Counted from the first letter of the stretch, positions 27,316-38,049 are shown. The stretch: 42,989 nucleotides of DNA from Treponema sp. (GCA_012516755.1 JAAYWE010000211.1:1-42989); one strand, 5' to 3'. Program-made: numbers and translations. Notes: generated by a model from the letters alone, not told the origin.

Positions 27316-27338
27316 AAATGCAGCACGAATAGGATACA

Positions 27339-28496
27339 ATGTCTGCAATGAAAGATATTTTTATAATGCACCACGCGGAGTATGATACAGCTCCAGACTG
27401 TACATCAGCTGCGCCAACTATAGTAAAAATATTAGGAGAGCACACTGATTTTGCCGATGGTCTTGTGCTTTCAGCTTCTCTTTCATTTGAAGTTCGAGTC
27501 GCGATATCTTTTAGAAAAGACAATTCTCTCCGTTTTTATGCAGCTGATTTCAATGAACGTAAGCGCGCAAATGTTGCCACATTTAAGTACAAAAGAGAAG
27601 ATCGCTGGGCTAATCATGTAAAGAGTGTGTGCGATTATTTTTGGCGCGTATTTAATCTTGATCCTCGTGGCCTCAATGTAACCATCCAGAGCAATGTGCC
27701 ACTGGGGCTTGGTTTGGGTATCAGCAGTGCGATAAATATGGCAACTGCGCTTGACTTAAAAACCCTATACGATTTAGACCTTAAACTTGAAGAATTAGCC
27801 TTTCATGCTTGGAAAGCGCAGAGTTTATTCTTTGAGAAAGAATTACCTCTAACAAATTATCTTGGGATTACTGCGCCTGCAGGAAGAAGTTTTTCGATCA
27901 TAGACTTGCATGATAAAAAGCGCAGAGGAGTGCAATTCTTACCTGAACGCTGGGAAATGCTTCTCACTGATTCCAAAGTGCCTCGCTCTTCGGTGGACGC
28001 AGAACTAGAACAGCGAATCGCAGATTGCAAAGCATGCCTTTCGGTTCTTGTCCCCTATCATAATCGTTCCATTCGCGATATAGCGCCTCAAGAACTCGAC
28101 GAATTGCTAGGAATAGTGCCTGAACGCAAACGCCGACGATGTCTACATGTGCTAGAAGAAGTAAGAAGAGTCATTGAAGCGGAAGAGAGTCTCTCGCGTC
28201 AGGATTATATAGGCTTTGGTCGAATCGTAAACAAATCCCATGCTTCTCTAAGGAGCCTTTATGAAATTTCCTGTCCAGAGATAGACTGGCTTACAAAGAG
28301 AGCGCTTGAGCTAGACGATGTTCTGTGTTCTAGACTCGTTGGTCAAGGGTTTGGCGGAAGCACGCTTACAATCCTCAATAATGAAAAAAAGCAAGCCTAT
28401 CGCAACAAGCTGGAAGATTATGAGAGAATATTCGGCTTTAAACCTATTATCCACGAAGTCTCAACAGGTGCAGGCCTTCGAATTCTGGAGCATTGA
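27339..28496 (+). CDS. Galactokinase-like GHMP-superfamily protein
   Basis: APTIVKILGEHTDFADGLVLSASL (GalK signature-like), VPLGLGLGISSAINMATAL (motif 2-like), GQGFGGSTLTIL (motif 3-like). Confidence 0.82.
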   Translation: MSAMKDIFIMHHAEYDTAPDCTSAAPTIVKILGEHTDFADGLVLSASLSFEVRVAISFRKDNSLRFYAADFNERKRANVATFKYKREDRWANHVKSVCDYFWRVFNLDPRGLNVTIQSNVPLGLGLGISSAINMATALDLKTLYDLDLKLEELAFHAWKAQSLFFEKELPLTNYLGITAPAGRSFSIIDLHDKKRRGVQFLPERWEMLLTDSKVPRSSVDAELEQRIADCKACLSVLVPYHNRSIRDIAPQELDELLGIVPERKRRRCLHVLEEVRRVIEAEESLSRQDYIGFGRIVNKSHASLRSLYEISCPEIDWLTKRALELDDVLCSRLVGQGFGGSTLTILNNEKKQAYRNKLEDYERIFGFKPIIHEVSTGAGLRILEH

Positions 28497-28534
28497 TTCT
28501 AATATACCAATCCTATTCTAGAAATGGAGATTAC

Positions 28535-29296
28535 ATGAGAATTCTGCTGACAAATGATGATGGTATTCAATCGGATGGCCTTTTTGCTTTAATCGATACA
28601 ATTGCCGCAATGAAAGATTTCAATGGAAAAAGCTTGCACCAAGTATGGGTGGTTGCGCCTGAACATGAGCGATCCGGCGTGAGTCATGCCATGACTTTGA
28701 AAAAGCCGGCTAAGCTGCGTAGGCTTGGTGACTCGCGCTATAGCTGCTCTGGCACACCGGTGGATTGCATAATAATTGCGGGACTTGCTATTCTCCATGA
28801 AAAACCGGATCTAGTCATTTCTGGTATCAATAGAGGACCAAATCTTGGCACGGATATTGTATATTCTGGAACCTGTGGTGCAGCACGACAAGCCGCATTG
28901 CAAGGAATTCCGGCAATTGCCATATCATGTGCAGCTCATTGTGATAATTTGGAATATGAAGGTCTAACATCTTTTTTATCAGCTAATCTGAAAGAGCTTG
29001 TGGCCTTATGGAAGCCTGATTCCTTCATCAATATAAATGGTCCTTCTACAAAATCGAGAGATCTAAAGGCAGTATGGACTGTTCCAGGAAAAAATAAGTA
29101 CATTGACAACCTCAAGTGCTTTGACGGATCGGATGGATATACTTATTGTTTTCTCACCGAAGGCGCCGAAGAACGAATGCCCGATGCTCTCTCAGACCAT
29201 CATGCAATTTCTCAGGGTTATATTGCCGTAGGCTTAGTTGAAGTTCATCCCAGGGCATTCCACGAGCCATCTCTTAATGGGCAATTCGTATTCTGA
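28535..29296 (+). CDS. surE: 5'/3'-nucleotidase SurE
   Basis: MRILLTNDDGIQSDGL, VVAPEHERSGVSHAMT, YSCSGTPVDCI, VISGINRGPNLGTDIVYSGTCGAARQAAL. Confidence 0.96.
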   Translation: MRILLTNDDGIQSDGLFALIDTIAAMKDFNGKSLHQVWVVAPEHERSGVSHAMTLKKPAKLRRLGDSRYSCSGTPVDCIIIAGLAILHEKPDLVISGINRGPNLGTDIVYSGTCGAARQAALQGIPAIAISCAAHCDNLEYEGLTSFLSANLKELVALWKPDSFININGPSTKSRDLKAVWTVPGKNKYIDNLKCFDGSDGYTYCFLTEGAEERMPDALSDHHAISQGYIAVGLVEVHPRAFHEPSLNGQFVF

Positions 29297-29343
29297 GAGC
29301 TATACTCAGCTGTTCCTCTTTATTCTCGGAATCCTCAAAGGCC

Positions 29344-29373
29344 TTGACCAAACCATCATCTTTCGTATATAGT
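29344..29373 (+). promoter_or_regulatory. Candidate promoter of tRNA-Thr/tRNA-Tyr operon
   Basis: TTGACC at 29344-29349, then TATATA (16-bp spacer) or TATAGT (18-bp spacer), ~17 nt before tRNA-Thr. Confidence 0.5.
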
Positions 29374-29389
29374 GCCGTTCGTTGTGCAC

Positions 29390-29462
29390 GCCATCTTAGC
29401 TCAGTTGGGAGAGCGCGTGACTTGTAATCTCGAGGTCCCCGGTTCGATTCCGGGAGATGGCT
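29390..29462 (+). tRNA. tRNA-Thr (anticodon TGT)
   Basis: Cloverleaf GCCATCT..GCTC..GAGC..CGTGA-CTTGTAA-TCTCG..CCCGG-TTCGATT-CCGGG..AGATGGC-T; 73 nt. Confidence 0.95.
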
Positions 29463-29485
29463 CGAGGGACTTATGGTCCATCAAT

Positions 29486-29568
29486 GGGGAGATTCCCGAG
29501 TGGTCAAAGGGGGCAGACTGTAAATCTGTTGGCTGTAGCCTTCGAAGGTTCAAATCCTTCTCTCCCCA
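29486..29568 (+). tRNA. tRNA-Tyr (anticodon GTA)
   Basis: GGGGAGA acceptor pairing TCTCCCC, CAGA-CTGTAAA-TCTG anticodon arm, long class II variable arm, TTCAAAT T-loop; 83 nt. Confidence 0.95.
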
Positions 29569-29571
29569 CAA

Positions 29572-29604
29572 GGGGTTGTCCTGAGAGATGGGCAGCCCCT
29601 TTTT
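29572..29604 (+). terminator. Rho-independent terminator after tRNA-Tyr
   Basis: GGGGTTGTCC-(tgagagat)-GGGCAGCCCC-TTTTT, 10-bp stem allowing two GU pairs, then a U-run. Confidence 0.85.
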
Positions 29605-29667
29605 GTTTGTTGTGCGCAAAGGCCTTTTTTGATTATCTCTTCAGACCACTTGCAGGATGGTGGTAAT

Positions 29668-30150
29668 ATGAATCCTGAATTGCCAATAAAAGACATCTAT
29701 TTCCAATGCATGCGCTGCAATGCTTGCTGTAGCGGCCAACCTGGTTTTGTCTGGCTTTCTAAGAGAGATCTTATGGCTTTAAGCGAATATTTTGATCTTT
29801 CGATACAGAGATTTGCACTGACTTTCTGCAGGATTGTCGATCTAGGCATAGTGACTACATTAAGCCTAAAGGAAAAACAAAACAACGACTGTATTTTTCT
29901 AGAAAATGATGGATGTAGCGTTTATCCGGTTAGGCCAGTTCAGTGCAGGACATATCCATTTTGGGAAACAATCTTAGAAAATGAACAAAGCTGGATAGAA
30001 GAGGGCAAACAATGCCCCGGTATCGGAAGGGGCTCTCTGATATCATCAGATAGGATATTAGATGCTTTTTTTGAAAGGCGACAGAATGCTCCTCTGTCAA
30101 TCGATGAAATCGCCGCTCTAGCAGCTTTAAGGAATAATTGGGATATATAA
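29668..30150 (+). CDS. YkgJ-family cysteine cluster protein
   Basis: FQCMRCNACCSGQPGFVWLS and CIFLENDGCSVYPVRPVQCRTYPFW. In-frame ATG at 29668 is the likely start. Confidence 0.88.
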   Translation: MNPELPIKDIYFQCMRCNACCSGQPGFVWLSKRDLMALSEYFDLSIQRFALTFCRIVDLGIVTTLSLKEKQNNDCIFLENDGCSVYPVRPVQCRTYPFWETILENEQSWIEEGKQCPGIGRGSLISSDRILDAFFERRQNAPLSIDEIAALAALRNNWDI

Positions 30151-31166
30151 TGAAAGCAAATCACATCAGATCCATTATGCAGAATCTCTTGATTCTGTTC
30201 TTGATATTGTTGCTGGCTATAGTGATTTTGATTTTGACTCCTCCTTTCAGAAGCGAAAGTGTCGAAGTGAAGATAAAAAGTGGATCCAGCCTCAGAGACA
30301 TCGCCAAAGAGCTCCACAATAATCATGTCATACCTTCCTCCCGGGTATTCGAGCTATATGTGCGTGCCAGAGGTTCTGAGCGCAACATCAAATCTGGGAC
30401 CTATCGATTTATGCCTTTAGAATTGCCTATTGTTGCAGCAAATAAATTGATAAAAGGAAATTACATAACTCAAAAAGTAGTCATTCCGGAAGGCAGGACT
30501 GCGCGCCAGATTGCCTTGATTTTGGAATCGAACAATGTCACAAGGGCAGAAGCTTTTTTGGAAGCGGTTAATGATATAGAGCTTGCTAGATCATTAGGCA
30601 TTCCCGCTTCAAATTGTGAAGGTTATCTTTTTCCGGATACATATTTCTTTGATCCACAAAGCGACTCACGAGAGCTCGTTTCACAGATGGTCAGAGGTTT
30701 TTTTGCCGCAATAGAAAGAATCGAAGGGTCCAAAACAGAGATTCTGAATCCTCAGTCTCTTCATCAAAGGGTAATTCTTGCCTCTATTATTGAAAGAGAA
30801 TATCGATTGGCCGAAGATGCACCATTAATTGCTTCTGTATTTCTTAACCGGCTTCAGAAGAATATGCCTCTTCAGTCTTGTGCAACCGTAGTATATGTAA
30901 TGACCGAACATCTGGGAAAAGAAGCGCCTTCGGTAGTGCATTATGGAGACCTAAAGATCCAGGATCCATACAATACTTATATCAACCGAGGGCTTCCTCC
31001 TGGACCAATCTCCAATCCGGGAGAAATCAGCTTAAAAGCTGCACTATTTCCCCCTAGGACAGATTATTTGTATTTTAGATTGGAGGATATTAATACTGGA
31101 AAACATCGCTTCTCTCATACTTTGGAAGAACACAACTATTCGGAGATAATTCCCAAGGGGCTATAG
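30150..31166 (+). CDS. mltG: Endolytic transglycosylase MltG (YceG family)
   Basis: N-terminal TM; EGYLFPDTYFF, ILASIIEREYRLAEDAPLIASVFLNRLQKNMPLQSCATVVYV, YNTYINRGLPPGPISNPG. ATG at 30150; the listed start 30138 is TTG. Confidence 0.95.
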   Translation: MKANHIRSIMQNLLILFLILLLAIVILILTPPFRSESVEVKIKSGSSLRDIAKELHNNHVIPSSRVFELYVRARGSERNIKSGTYRFMPLELPIVAANKLIKGNYITQKVVIPEGRTARQIALILESNNVTRAEAFLEAVNDIELARSLGIPASNCEGYLFPDTYFFDPQSDSRELVSQMVRGFFAAIERIEGSKTEILNPQSLHQRVILASIIEREYRLAEDAPLIASVFLNRLQKNMPLQSCATVVYVMTEHLGKEAPSVVHYGDLKIQDPYNTYINRGLPPGPISNPGEISLKAALFPPRTDYLYFRLEDINTGKHRFSHTLEEHNYSEIIPKGL

Positions 31167-31172
31167 AAAAGA

Positions 31173-32963
31173 ATGGCGAGAATATCACCACAGATTAGGC
31201 AGGAAATTCTCGATAAGACAGATTTCTTATCAGTATATCAGGAGCATGTCCGCCTTCAGAAAAAAGGAGCTTCTTTTTGGGGACTTTGCCCTTTTCATTC
31301 GGAAAAGACGCCGTCCTTTTCTGTAAGCCCTGACACAGGCCTCTTTTATTGTTTTGGGTGTCATAAGGGTGGTTCAATTATTCAATTTATTATGGATATA
31401 GATAAGTTGAGCTATACAGAGGCAATGCAAGAACTGGCTCAACGATGCGGTGTGCAGATTCAATTCGAAGAGTCCGAAAAACTAGGGGAAACTGAAAAGG
31501 AACGTCAAACTCTTCTCGAGCTAAACGAAAGGCTATCCAAGAGTTTTCATTGGTTTTTGACGAACCATGATTGTGGTCGCATAGCTTTGGAGATTCTTCA
31601 TAGAAGAGGTTTATCGGATCAACTAATCGAAAGATTCAGCATAGGTTATGCTCCTGCAAATAGACAATGGCTATATTCCTTTCTCAAAGCAAAGGGGTAT
31701 TCGGATGATTTTCTGAAACATAGCGGCCTTTTTTCAAAGAAGGATCTGTCATATCCTCTATTTGCCGATCGAATAATATTTCCCATTGGAGATGCTAAAG
31801 GAAGAATAATAGCCTTTGGTGGCAGAGCCATGACGGAAGATGGTCCAAAGTACATAAACAGCTCCGAGACGGCAATCTTTAGGAAACAAGAGACACTATT
31901 TGGCTTCTCGCAAGCGATTGATTCTATCAAGAATACAGATAACGCCATTGTATGCGAAGGATACATGGATGCGCTTTCATTTCACGCGGCTGGACTGACA
32001 AATGCAGTTGCCCCTCTGGGGACGGCATTCACTAGTCAGCAAGCTGTGGTTATCCGCCGAAGATCATCGAATATAATACTCTGTTTTGATACGGACGAGG
32101 CCGGGTTGCGTGCTGCCGAGAGATCTTGCTCGATCGCGACGGCTGCCGGCTTAGAGACTCGAGTGCTTCTTCTCGAAGAAGGCAAAGATGCTTCAGAGAT
32201 ATTGGAAAAGAGGGGGGCAGGGGAGTTGACGAGAATGGCTAAAAATACTATAAACGCTGGACAATTTCTGCTTGCACGTGCCAACCAGCTTTTCGATATA
32301 TCAACAATGGAGGGAAAGGCGAAAGCGGTTTCGTTTCTGTTTCCCTTCCTTGATGCTCTCGATTCCGATGTTAAGAGACAAGAATACATCAAGGAAATAG
32401 GAAGAAGCATTGGAGTCAGCACTCATGCGGTCGCTATGGACTACGCTAAAGCGAAAGTATCCGGAGTACGCCGCGTTAGGGATTCCTACAATCTTTCTAA
32501 TGTGCCATATAGCAGCTCGAATTCTGCCCGAACTTCCGATCTTTTATTTATGGCAGCAGTCATTTTGTCCGAAGATCCATTCCAGTTTGTAGATGAGAAT
32601 TTGAATATAGAAAATCTCGACGATCCAAGGGCAAAAGATCTGTTTTCAGCCCTTCAGGAAGCGCATAAAGAAGGGATTTTGGATGTGGAAGGGATTCTGT
32701 CTCTCTGTACTGATGAGGCTGCCGCGCGCTTTGTCAGAGAAGTCGATACCTCCGGTGAACTACAGGGCAATCTAGAGAAGATCATAAAGGACGGATTGGA
32801 TCAGAAAAAGAAAGCTGCTTTAGAAAGAAAGCGGAGAGAGCTTGTAGCTCGTCTCAAATCATTTTCGGCGGATACAGATCCGCTACAAGAAAAGCTGATC
32901 CTCGAAGAAATAATTAAGGTCGATGGAGAACTCAAAACTACGGGAGGAGATATTGATGAATGA
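31173..32963 (+). CDS. dnaG: DNA primase
   Basis: Zinc motif [74 protein letters not shown]. Confidence 0.97.
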   Translation: MARISPQIRQEILDKTDFLSVYQEHVRLQKKGASFWGLCPFHSEKTPSFSVSPDTGLFYCFGCHKGGSIIQFIMDIDKLSYTEAMQELAQRCGVQIQFEESEKLGETEKERQTLLELNERLSKSFHWFLTNHDCGRIALEILHRRGLSDQLIERFSIGYAPANRQWLYSFLKAKGYSDDFLKHSGLFSKKDLSYPLFADRIIFPIGDAKGRIIAFGGRAMTEDGPKYINSSETAIFRKQETLFGFSQAIDSIKNTDNAIVCEGYMDALSFHAAGLTNAVAPLGTAFTSQQAVVIRRRSSNIILCFDTDEAGLRAAERSCSIATAAGLETRVLLLEEGKDASEILEKRGAGELTRMAKNTINAGQFLLARANQLFDISTMEGKAKAVSFLFPFLDALDSDVKRQEYIKEIGRSIGVSTHAVAMDYAKAKVSGVRRVRDSYNLSNVPYSSSNSARTSDLLFMAAVILSEDPFQFVDENLNIENLDDPRAKDLFSALQEAHKEGILDVEGILSLCTDEAAARFVREVDTSGELQGNLEKIIKDGLDQKKKAALERKRRELVARLKSFSADTDPLQEKLILEEIIKVDGELKTTGGDIDE

Positions 32964-34683
32964 TATGGAACTCGATCCCGCAATTGCAAAGCTACTCGAA
33001 TATGCAAAAGAAAAAAAGACCATAAGTTTTGATGAGCTCTCTGATATGTTGCCTGAACAAATACTCAATTCGGATAAAATGGAAGCTATCATCAACCTTC
33101 TAGTAAACAACGATGTAAAAATAGAAGAAGAAGTCCAGATTGAAGAGGAAGCTCTTCCCAAACTCACTTCGATTCCCTTGAAGAGCAAGATGGTCTCAAG
33201 TGAAAAGGAGATATCAAGCGACGACCCAGTTAGGCTTTATCTGAGAGATATCGGGAGAGAAAATCTCTTAACTGCCGAGCAGGAAGTCGAGCTCTCGAGA
33301 ATGATGGAGCAAGGCGAGAATATAATCAAGAACACACTACGAAGATCCGGAATGCTTATCCCAGAGTTCCATCAAATAGTAGTTAAAGCGACTCGCAAAG
33401 AGCCAAAAGACATGTCTCTGCAAAAAAAGGAAAATACAGAGAAAATTGCAGAACGAAGAAGATTAAACCAATTTTATAGAGAGCTCATCGATTCAAGCGC
33501 CGCTGATCTTAGGTTCTATATCGAGTCTAAAAAGAACATAATCGCAAAAGGCGGGAACATCTTTGAAGATCCACATTTAATAAGGATCAGGGAACCTCTG
33601 CTTATAATTGTGAACGAGACTGATATTCATCCTGAGGAAATAACAATCTTTTCGGAGAAATTCATCGTTGCTGCAAGAAAGATCATCCGCTATAGAAAAG
33701 AGCAAGATAGAATACAGGGGATTTTGCAGGTCTCATCTTCCAAGGATCTAAGAACCCTTGGAAGAAATCTAACTATAAAAGAAAAACGAGAGGAAATTGA
33801 GCAACGCCTTGGCCTTAGCGCTGAAGAGATCAAAGATAAAATTCGACAGCTTCAAGTCAATGAGAAAAAACTGCAGGATATCGAGAATAATTTCGAGACC
33901 CCTATCGACGATATAATATCTATGGCTAGAGAAGTGAATCGTGGCCGAAAAATGATGAAGAGCGCAAAAGATAGGCTAATCAAGGCGAATCTAAGACTCG
34001 TTGTCTCGATAGCGAAAAAATACACTAATCGAGGCATGCAGTTCTTTGATCTGGTTCAGGAGGGCAATATCGGTCTTATAAAGGCCGTTGAGAAATTCGA
34101 ATATCGTAAGGGCTATAAGTTTTCTACCTATGCAACCTGGTGGATACGTCAGGCAATAACTAGATCGATTTCCGATCAAGCCAGGACCATAAGAGTCCCT
34201 GTTCATATGATCGAGCAGATAAACAAGGTTGTTAGAGAATCCAGACAGCTCATGCAGAAGCTCGGCCGCGAGCCTACGGATGAGGAGATCGCATCGCAAC
34301 TTGGCTGGGAGATTGAGAGAGTAAAAGCGGTAAAAAACGTGGCTCGTGAACCTGTTTCGCTCGATACACCAATCGGAGAAGACGAAGATTCACTTCTACA
34401 AGATTTTATCGAAGATAAAGAAGTAGAAAATCCAGCCGTTCAAACCAATTACAATCTGCTACAGGAGCAACTGCGAATGGTGCTCTCCACGCTGCCAAAA
34501 CGCGAGCAAGAAGTATTGAGAATGCGTTTTGGACTCGATGAGGGGTATTCATTGACATTGGAAGAGGTTGGCTTGTATTTTAATGTCACTCGTGAGCGCA
34601 TCCGACAGATAGAGGCAAAAGCTCTTAAAAAATTGCGACAATTCAAGCGAAGCCAGAAGCTTCGTGACTATATAGATCATTGA
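32956..34683 (+). CDS. rpoD: RNA polymerase primary sigma factor (sigma70)
   Basis: [33 protein letters not shown] (region 1.2), [53 protein letters not shown] (region 2), [18 protein letters not shown] (region 4.2). Confidence 0.97.
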   Translation: MNDMELDPAIAKLLEYAKEKKTISFDELSDMLPEQILNSDKMEAIINLLVNNDVKIEEEVQIEEEALPKLTSIPLKSKMVSSEKEISSDDPVRLYLRDIGRENLLTAEQEVELSRMMEQGENIIKNTLRRSGMLIPEFHQIVVKATRKEPKDMSLQKKENTEKIAERRRLNQFYRELIDSSAADLRFYIESKKNIIAKGGNIFEDPHLIRIREPLLIIVNETDIHPEEITIFSEKFIVAARKIIRYRKEQDRIQGILQVSSSKDLRTLGRNLTIKEKREEIEQRLGLSAEEIKDKIRQLQVNEKKLQDIENNFETPIDDIISMAREVNRGRKMMKSAKDRLIKANLRLVVSIAKKYTNRGMQFFDLVQEGNIGLIKAVEKFEYRKGYKFSTYATWWIRQAITRSISDQARTIRVPVHMIEQINKVVRESRQLMQKLGREPTDEEIASQLGWEIERVKAVKNVAREPVSLDTPIGEDEDSLLQDFIEDKEVENPAVQTNYNLLQEQLRMVLSTLPKREQEVLRMRFGLDEGYSLTLEEVGLYFNVTRERIRQIEAKALKKLRQFKRSQKLRDYIDH

Positions 34684-34695
34684 TAGAGGTGACCC

Positions 34696-35619
34696 ATGCC
34701 CATGAGAATGGATGATTTATTCGAGACTCTCAGGGAGTACCAAGAGCTGCTCAGCAATCGTGTAGAACTAGAAAAACAGCTGGAAGCCATGCCCAAGACT
34801 ATTGAGATCCAGAATCAAATGCTTTCCAGAGAAAAAAAATCCTTGGTGGATGCAAAAGAACAGTTTACTACGACAGAAGCAAATCTTAAGCAGCTCCGTC
34901 AGGCACTCGCCGAAGCAGAAATGAGGCGCGAAAATGCTGAAAGGCAGATGGACGGCATCCAGACTCAGCGAGAATATGATGCTGTAAACAAGGAAATCCG
35001 TGAAGCTTCAGAAAAAGAACAGGATCTTAGGCATCGAATCCAAGAAGAAGAACGCCGTTTTGCCGAGATCGATGATAGGTTGCATCGTATAGAGATCTCT
35101 GTTTCCGCTCTGGAATCCGAAATAGAGCAAAAACGAGCAGAGATAGACCAGAATAGTAAAGAGATTATCGAAGAGATTGAGAATCTTCGAACCAAGGAGA
35201 ATAGCCTGACTCAGGAACTTGAAGATGATTTGATGTTCAAGTTCGAGCGCATCATTCGAAGTAAATCAGGCATGGGCATTGTGCCGATCCATGGTGTTGT
35301 ATGCACTGGTTGCCACATGATTCTTCCCGCAAATTTTGTAAACGAGGTCCGTCAAGCTGATAAGATAGTTTTTTGCCCATATTGTTCGCGAATCCTATAT
35401 TATGAAGAGACGGAGATTGAAGGATCGATCGAAGAAATACTCACTGGTTCTCTTGTGGACTTGGGAGACGAAGATAGCGAAGATGCAGATGATGCTGAGT
35501 CGGAAGACGAATCCGAAGACACCTCGGATTCGTCTAAAAAAAGCTCTTCCAAAAAAAGAAAGAATCAGACTGAGCCGCTTATTGACAATGATTTTCTTAT
35601 CGATAATATGGAAGAATGA
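34696..35619 (+). CDS. Coiled-coil C4 zinc-ribbon protein (zf-RING_7/CT398-like) with acidic low-complexity tail
   Basis: Long coiled coil, then GVVCTGCHMILPANFVNEVRQADKIVFCPYCSRILYYEE; C-terminal DEDSEDADDAESEDESEDTSDSSKKSSSKKRKN. Confidence 0.85.
   Translation: MPMRMDDLFETLREYQELLSNRVELEKQLEAMPKTIEIQNQMLSREKKSLVDAKEQFTTTEANLKQLRQALAEAEMRRENAERQMDGIQTQREYDAVNKEIREASEKEQDLRHRIQEEERRFAEIDDRLHRIEISVSALESEIEQKRAEIDQNSKEIIEEIENLRTKENSLTQELEDDLMFKFERIIRSKSGMGIVPIHGVVCTGCHMILPANFVNEVRQADKIVFCPYCSRILYYEETEIEGSIEEILTGSLVDLGDEDSEDADDAESEDESEDTSDSSKKSSSKKRKNQTEPLIDNDFLIDNMEE
35582..35609 (+). promoter_or_regulatory. Candidate rnpB promoter inside the 3' end of the zinc-ribbon CDS
   Basis: Perfect TTGACA (35582-35587), 16-bp spacer, TAATAT (35604-35609); RNase P RNA P1 begins ~21 nt downstream of the -10. 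Confidence 0.5.
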
Positions 35620-35629
35620 TTTTGTTTTA

Positions 35630-36034
35630 GGCGGGCTGGGTTGCCGCAGGTAATTCCTGAGGAAAGTCCGGGCTCGGAAGGGTTCGATGCCGGATAACAT
35701 CCGGGGCAGGAAGGATTTTCAATTCCGAATGCTCGGAACGCAAGTTCTCTCCTGTACAGAAAGTGCCACAGAGAATATACCGCTGCGCTAATACGCAGCA
35801 AGGGTGAAAAGGTGAGGTAAGAGCTCACCGCATTTCCGGTAACGGGAATGGCATGGCAAACCTCATCGCGAGCAAGGTCAAACAGCGATGGATGACCCGT
35901 CCAAGTCGCCATAAGCGACAAAATCGCGGGTAGACCGCTGGAATGCATCAGTAATGATGCATCGAGATAGATGGTAACCATGTTGAGAGCGCGAAAATCG
36001 CTCAGACATACAGAACCCGGCTTACAGGCCCGCC
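35630..36034 (+). ncRNA. rnpB: RNase P RNA (bacterial class A)
   Basis: GCGGGC...GAGGAAAGTCCGGGCTC, AGGGTGAAAAGGTGAGGTAAGAGCTCACCG, CGCGGGTAGACCG, AGATGGTAACCA, ACAGAACCCGGCTTACAGGCCCGCC; P1 closure GGCGGGC/GCCCGCC followed by T-run. Confidence 0.96.
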
Positions 36035-36056
36035 TTTTTTTGATATATTATTTTTA

Positions 36057-36998
36057 ATGCTGGATAGATTCTTTAGAGGAAAAGCTCATCACACAAAAAA
36101 GAAGAACCCTTGGCTTTTCATAGCGATAGCATTGATTGCTGTAGGTGTTTTCCTTGGTTTCTATTTTGCCATCAGAGGCAGAAGTGCTAAGAATAGCATA
36201 TCCCGATCCGCTTTGGCTAAAGTCTGGAATTCCGGAAATAATATAGAACAGACACTGTCCGAAGCACAGAAAGCTATAGAAAGCTATCCTTTCGACGAAT
36301 ATTATCTTAGTATTTGCGGTATAGCATATTATTATTCCGCTCTCAACGCTCAGGAAGAGGAAATTCGACAACAAGAGTTGGAAGAAGCGGTTATTGCTCT
36401 CAGAAAAGCCCTCGCCGTTGGACTTCCCTCAAGGATGAAGGGACAAGTCTATTATATACTGGCAAAAGCTTATTATCAGAAAGGTGAACCATGGTTCGAT
36501 CTTGCTGAACGTTATTTCTTGCTTGCAAAAGAAAGCGGAAGCAAAGAGAAAGACATTCCACAGTACTTAGCAATCGTATATGCTGGCAGAAAAGACTATA
36601 GTCGAGCTGTTTCCTGGTTTGAACTAGCTCTTGAGAATAACACTTCTGACGCTCTTTTATTGTCAGCTGCCATAAGTTACATGAATACAGACCAGATTGA
36701 GAAGGCAAGAGACTTGCTTTTGCGCCTGGAGAGCTCGGCATCCGATGCAAAAATCAGACTCAAAGCTACGCTCTTGCTGGCTCAGGACAACTTCAATTCC
36801 GGCGATATTCAATCCGCACAGGATAGATATCAGGGAGTACTAAAAGAAGATCCGGTCAATGTGGACGCATGGTATGGTCTCGGCCTCATATATGCAAAGT
36901 TGAACGACCAGCTTGGTGCTCGGGCAGCTTTCAGAAAGGTTGTTCAAATCGACCCCAATCATGCGGATGCAAGAAAGCGATTGGCCGAAAAATTATAG
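36057..36998 (+). CDS. Membrane-anchored TPR protein
   Basis: TM segment [21 protein letters not shown]; repeats [78 protein letters not shown]. Confidence 0.82.
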   Translation: MLDRFFRGKAHHTKKKNPWLFIAIALIAVGVFLGFYFAIRGRSAKNSISRSALAKVWNSGNNIEQTLSEAQKAIESYPFDEYYLSICGIAYYYSALNAQEEEIRQQELEEAVIALRKALAVGLPSRMKGQVYYILAKAYYQKGEPWFDLAERYFLLAKESGSKEKDIPQYLAIVYAGRKDYSRAVSWFELALENNTSDALLLSAAISYMNTDQIEKARDLLLRLESSASDAKIRLKATLLLAQDNFNSGDIQSAQDRYQGVLKEDPVNVDAWYGLGLIYAKLNDQLGARAAFRKVVQIDPNHADARKRLAEKL

Positions 36999-37014
36999 GA
37001 AAAGGAGAAAGGAA

Positions 37015-38049
37015 GTGGGTATCCTTGACATGTTCAGCCCTGATATTGGCATCGATCTCGGGACATGCAATACACTGATCTATATGAATGGCAAAGGCAT
37101 TGTGCTCGACGAGCCATCTGTAGTGGCGGTGGAGAGGGGGACAAACCGTATTGTAGCAGTTGGTACCGAAGCCAAGAGCATGCTTTCGAGAACCCCGACT
37201 GATATTATAGCAAAGCGTCCGCTGCGGGATGGTGTAATTGCCGATCCAGATATGACTGAAAAAATGATCAAATATTTTATTCAGAGGGTATTTCCCAAGA
37301 ACCTTTTTTTCAAACCAAGGATAGTAGTTGGCGTTCCAACATGCATTACAAAGGTCGAAGAAAATGCGGTTATAGACTCCACTTATAAGGCCGGTGCCAG
37401 AATGGTGAAGGTAATAGCAGAATCGCTTGCTGCGGCAATTGGAGCAGGCATTCCCATAACAGAACCTGCTGGGCACATGATATGTGACATCGGTGGGGGC
37501 ACTACCGAAATTTCGGTTATATCATTAAAAGGCATGGTAGTGACAAATGCAATTCGAGTTGGTGGCGATGAATTCGACGAAGCTATCGCAAAACACATTC
37601 GAAATATACATAACCTGATAATAGGTGAGCAGACCGCCGAGAGGCTCAAAATAGAAATTGGAAATGCAAATCCAGAAAGAACAATAGAAAAAATCGAAAT
37701 AAAGGGCACAGATGCAATCACTGGGCTTCCTCGCCGTTTCGAAGTCGATTCCGTAGAAATACGCGAAGCGCTAATGGATTCAGTAAATCTTATAGTTGAG
37801 GAAATAAAGAAAACGCTAGGGAAAACCCCACCCGAACTGGCATCCGACATTGTGGAACGCGGTATTGTGCTTTCGGGAGGAGGAGCTCTTCTTAAAGGAC
37901 TGCCAAAATTGATAGCAAAGGAAACCGGTGTTCCCGTAATTCTTTCAGAGCACCCTCTTGAATGCGTTGCCATTGGCGCTGGAAAGTATTTTGAGATTAT
38001 GCAGAAGAATATCGGAAGCAGCAGTGTTTACGAGAGTCTAAATCTCTGA
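37015..38049 (+). CDS. mreB: Rod shape-determining protein MreB
   Basis: GTG start at 37015 preceded by AGGAG-like [52 protein letters not shown]. The listed start 36913 lies in the upstream TPR gene. Confidence 0.95.
   Translation: MGILDMFSPDIGIDLGTCNTLIYMNGKGIVLDEPSVVAVERGTNRIVAVGTEAKSMLSRTPTDIIAKRPLRDGVIADPDMTEKMIKYFIQRVFPKNLFFKPRIVVGVPTCITKVEENAVIDSTYKAGARMVKVIAESLAAAIGAGIPITEPAGHMICDIGGGTTEISVISLKGMVVTNAIRVGGDEFDEAIAKHIRNIHNLIIGEQTAERLKIEIGNANPERTIEKIEIKGTDAITGLPRRFEVDSVEIREALMDSVNLIVEEIKKTLGKTPPELASDIVERGIVLSGGGALLKGLPKLIAKETGVPVILSEHPLECVAIGAGKYFEIMQKNIGSSSVYESLNL

Noticed and set aside
29401-29619. 72-aa minus-strand ORF (…GEKDLNLRRLQPTDLQSAPFDHSGISP…SPGIEPGTSRLQ…)
   Set aside because: Antisense translation of the tRNA-Thr/tRNA-Tyr genes, a familiar spurious annotation. 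The plus-strand ORFs at 29372 and 29457 are rejected for the same reason.
36931-37476. 181-aa minus-strand ORF over the TPR/mreB junction
   Set aside because: Antisense to two well-supported genes; composition looks like a reverse-frame artefact.
37383-37973. 196-aa minus-strand ORF opposite mreB
   Set aside because: Ser/Ile/Pro-rich shadow of the mreB coding frame with no recognisable domain.
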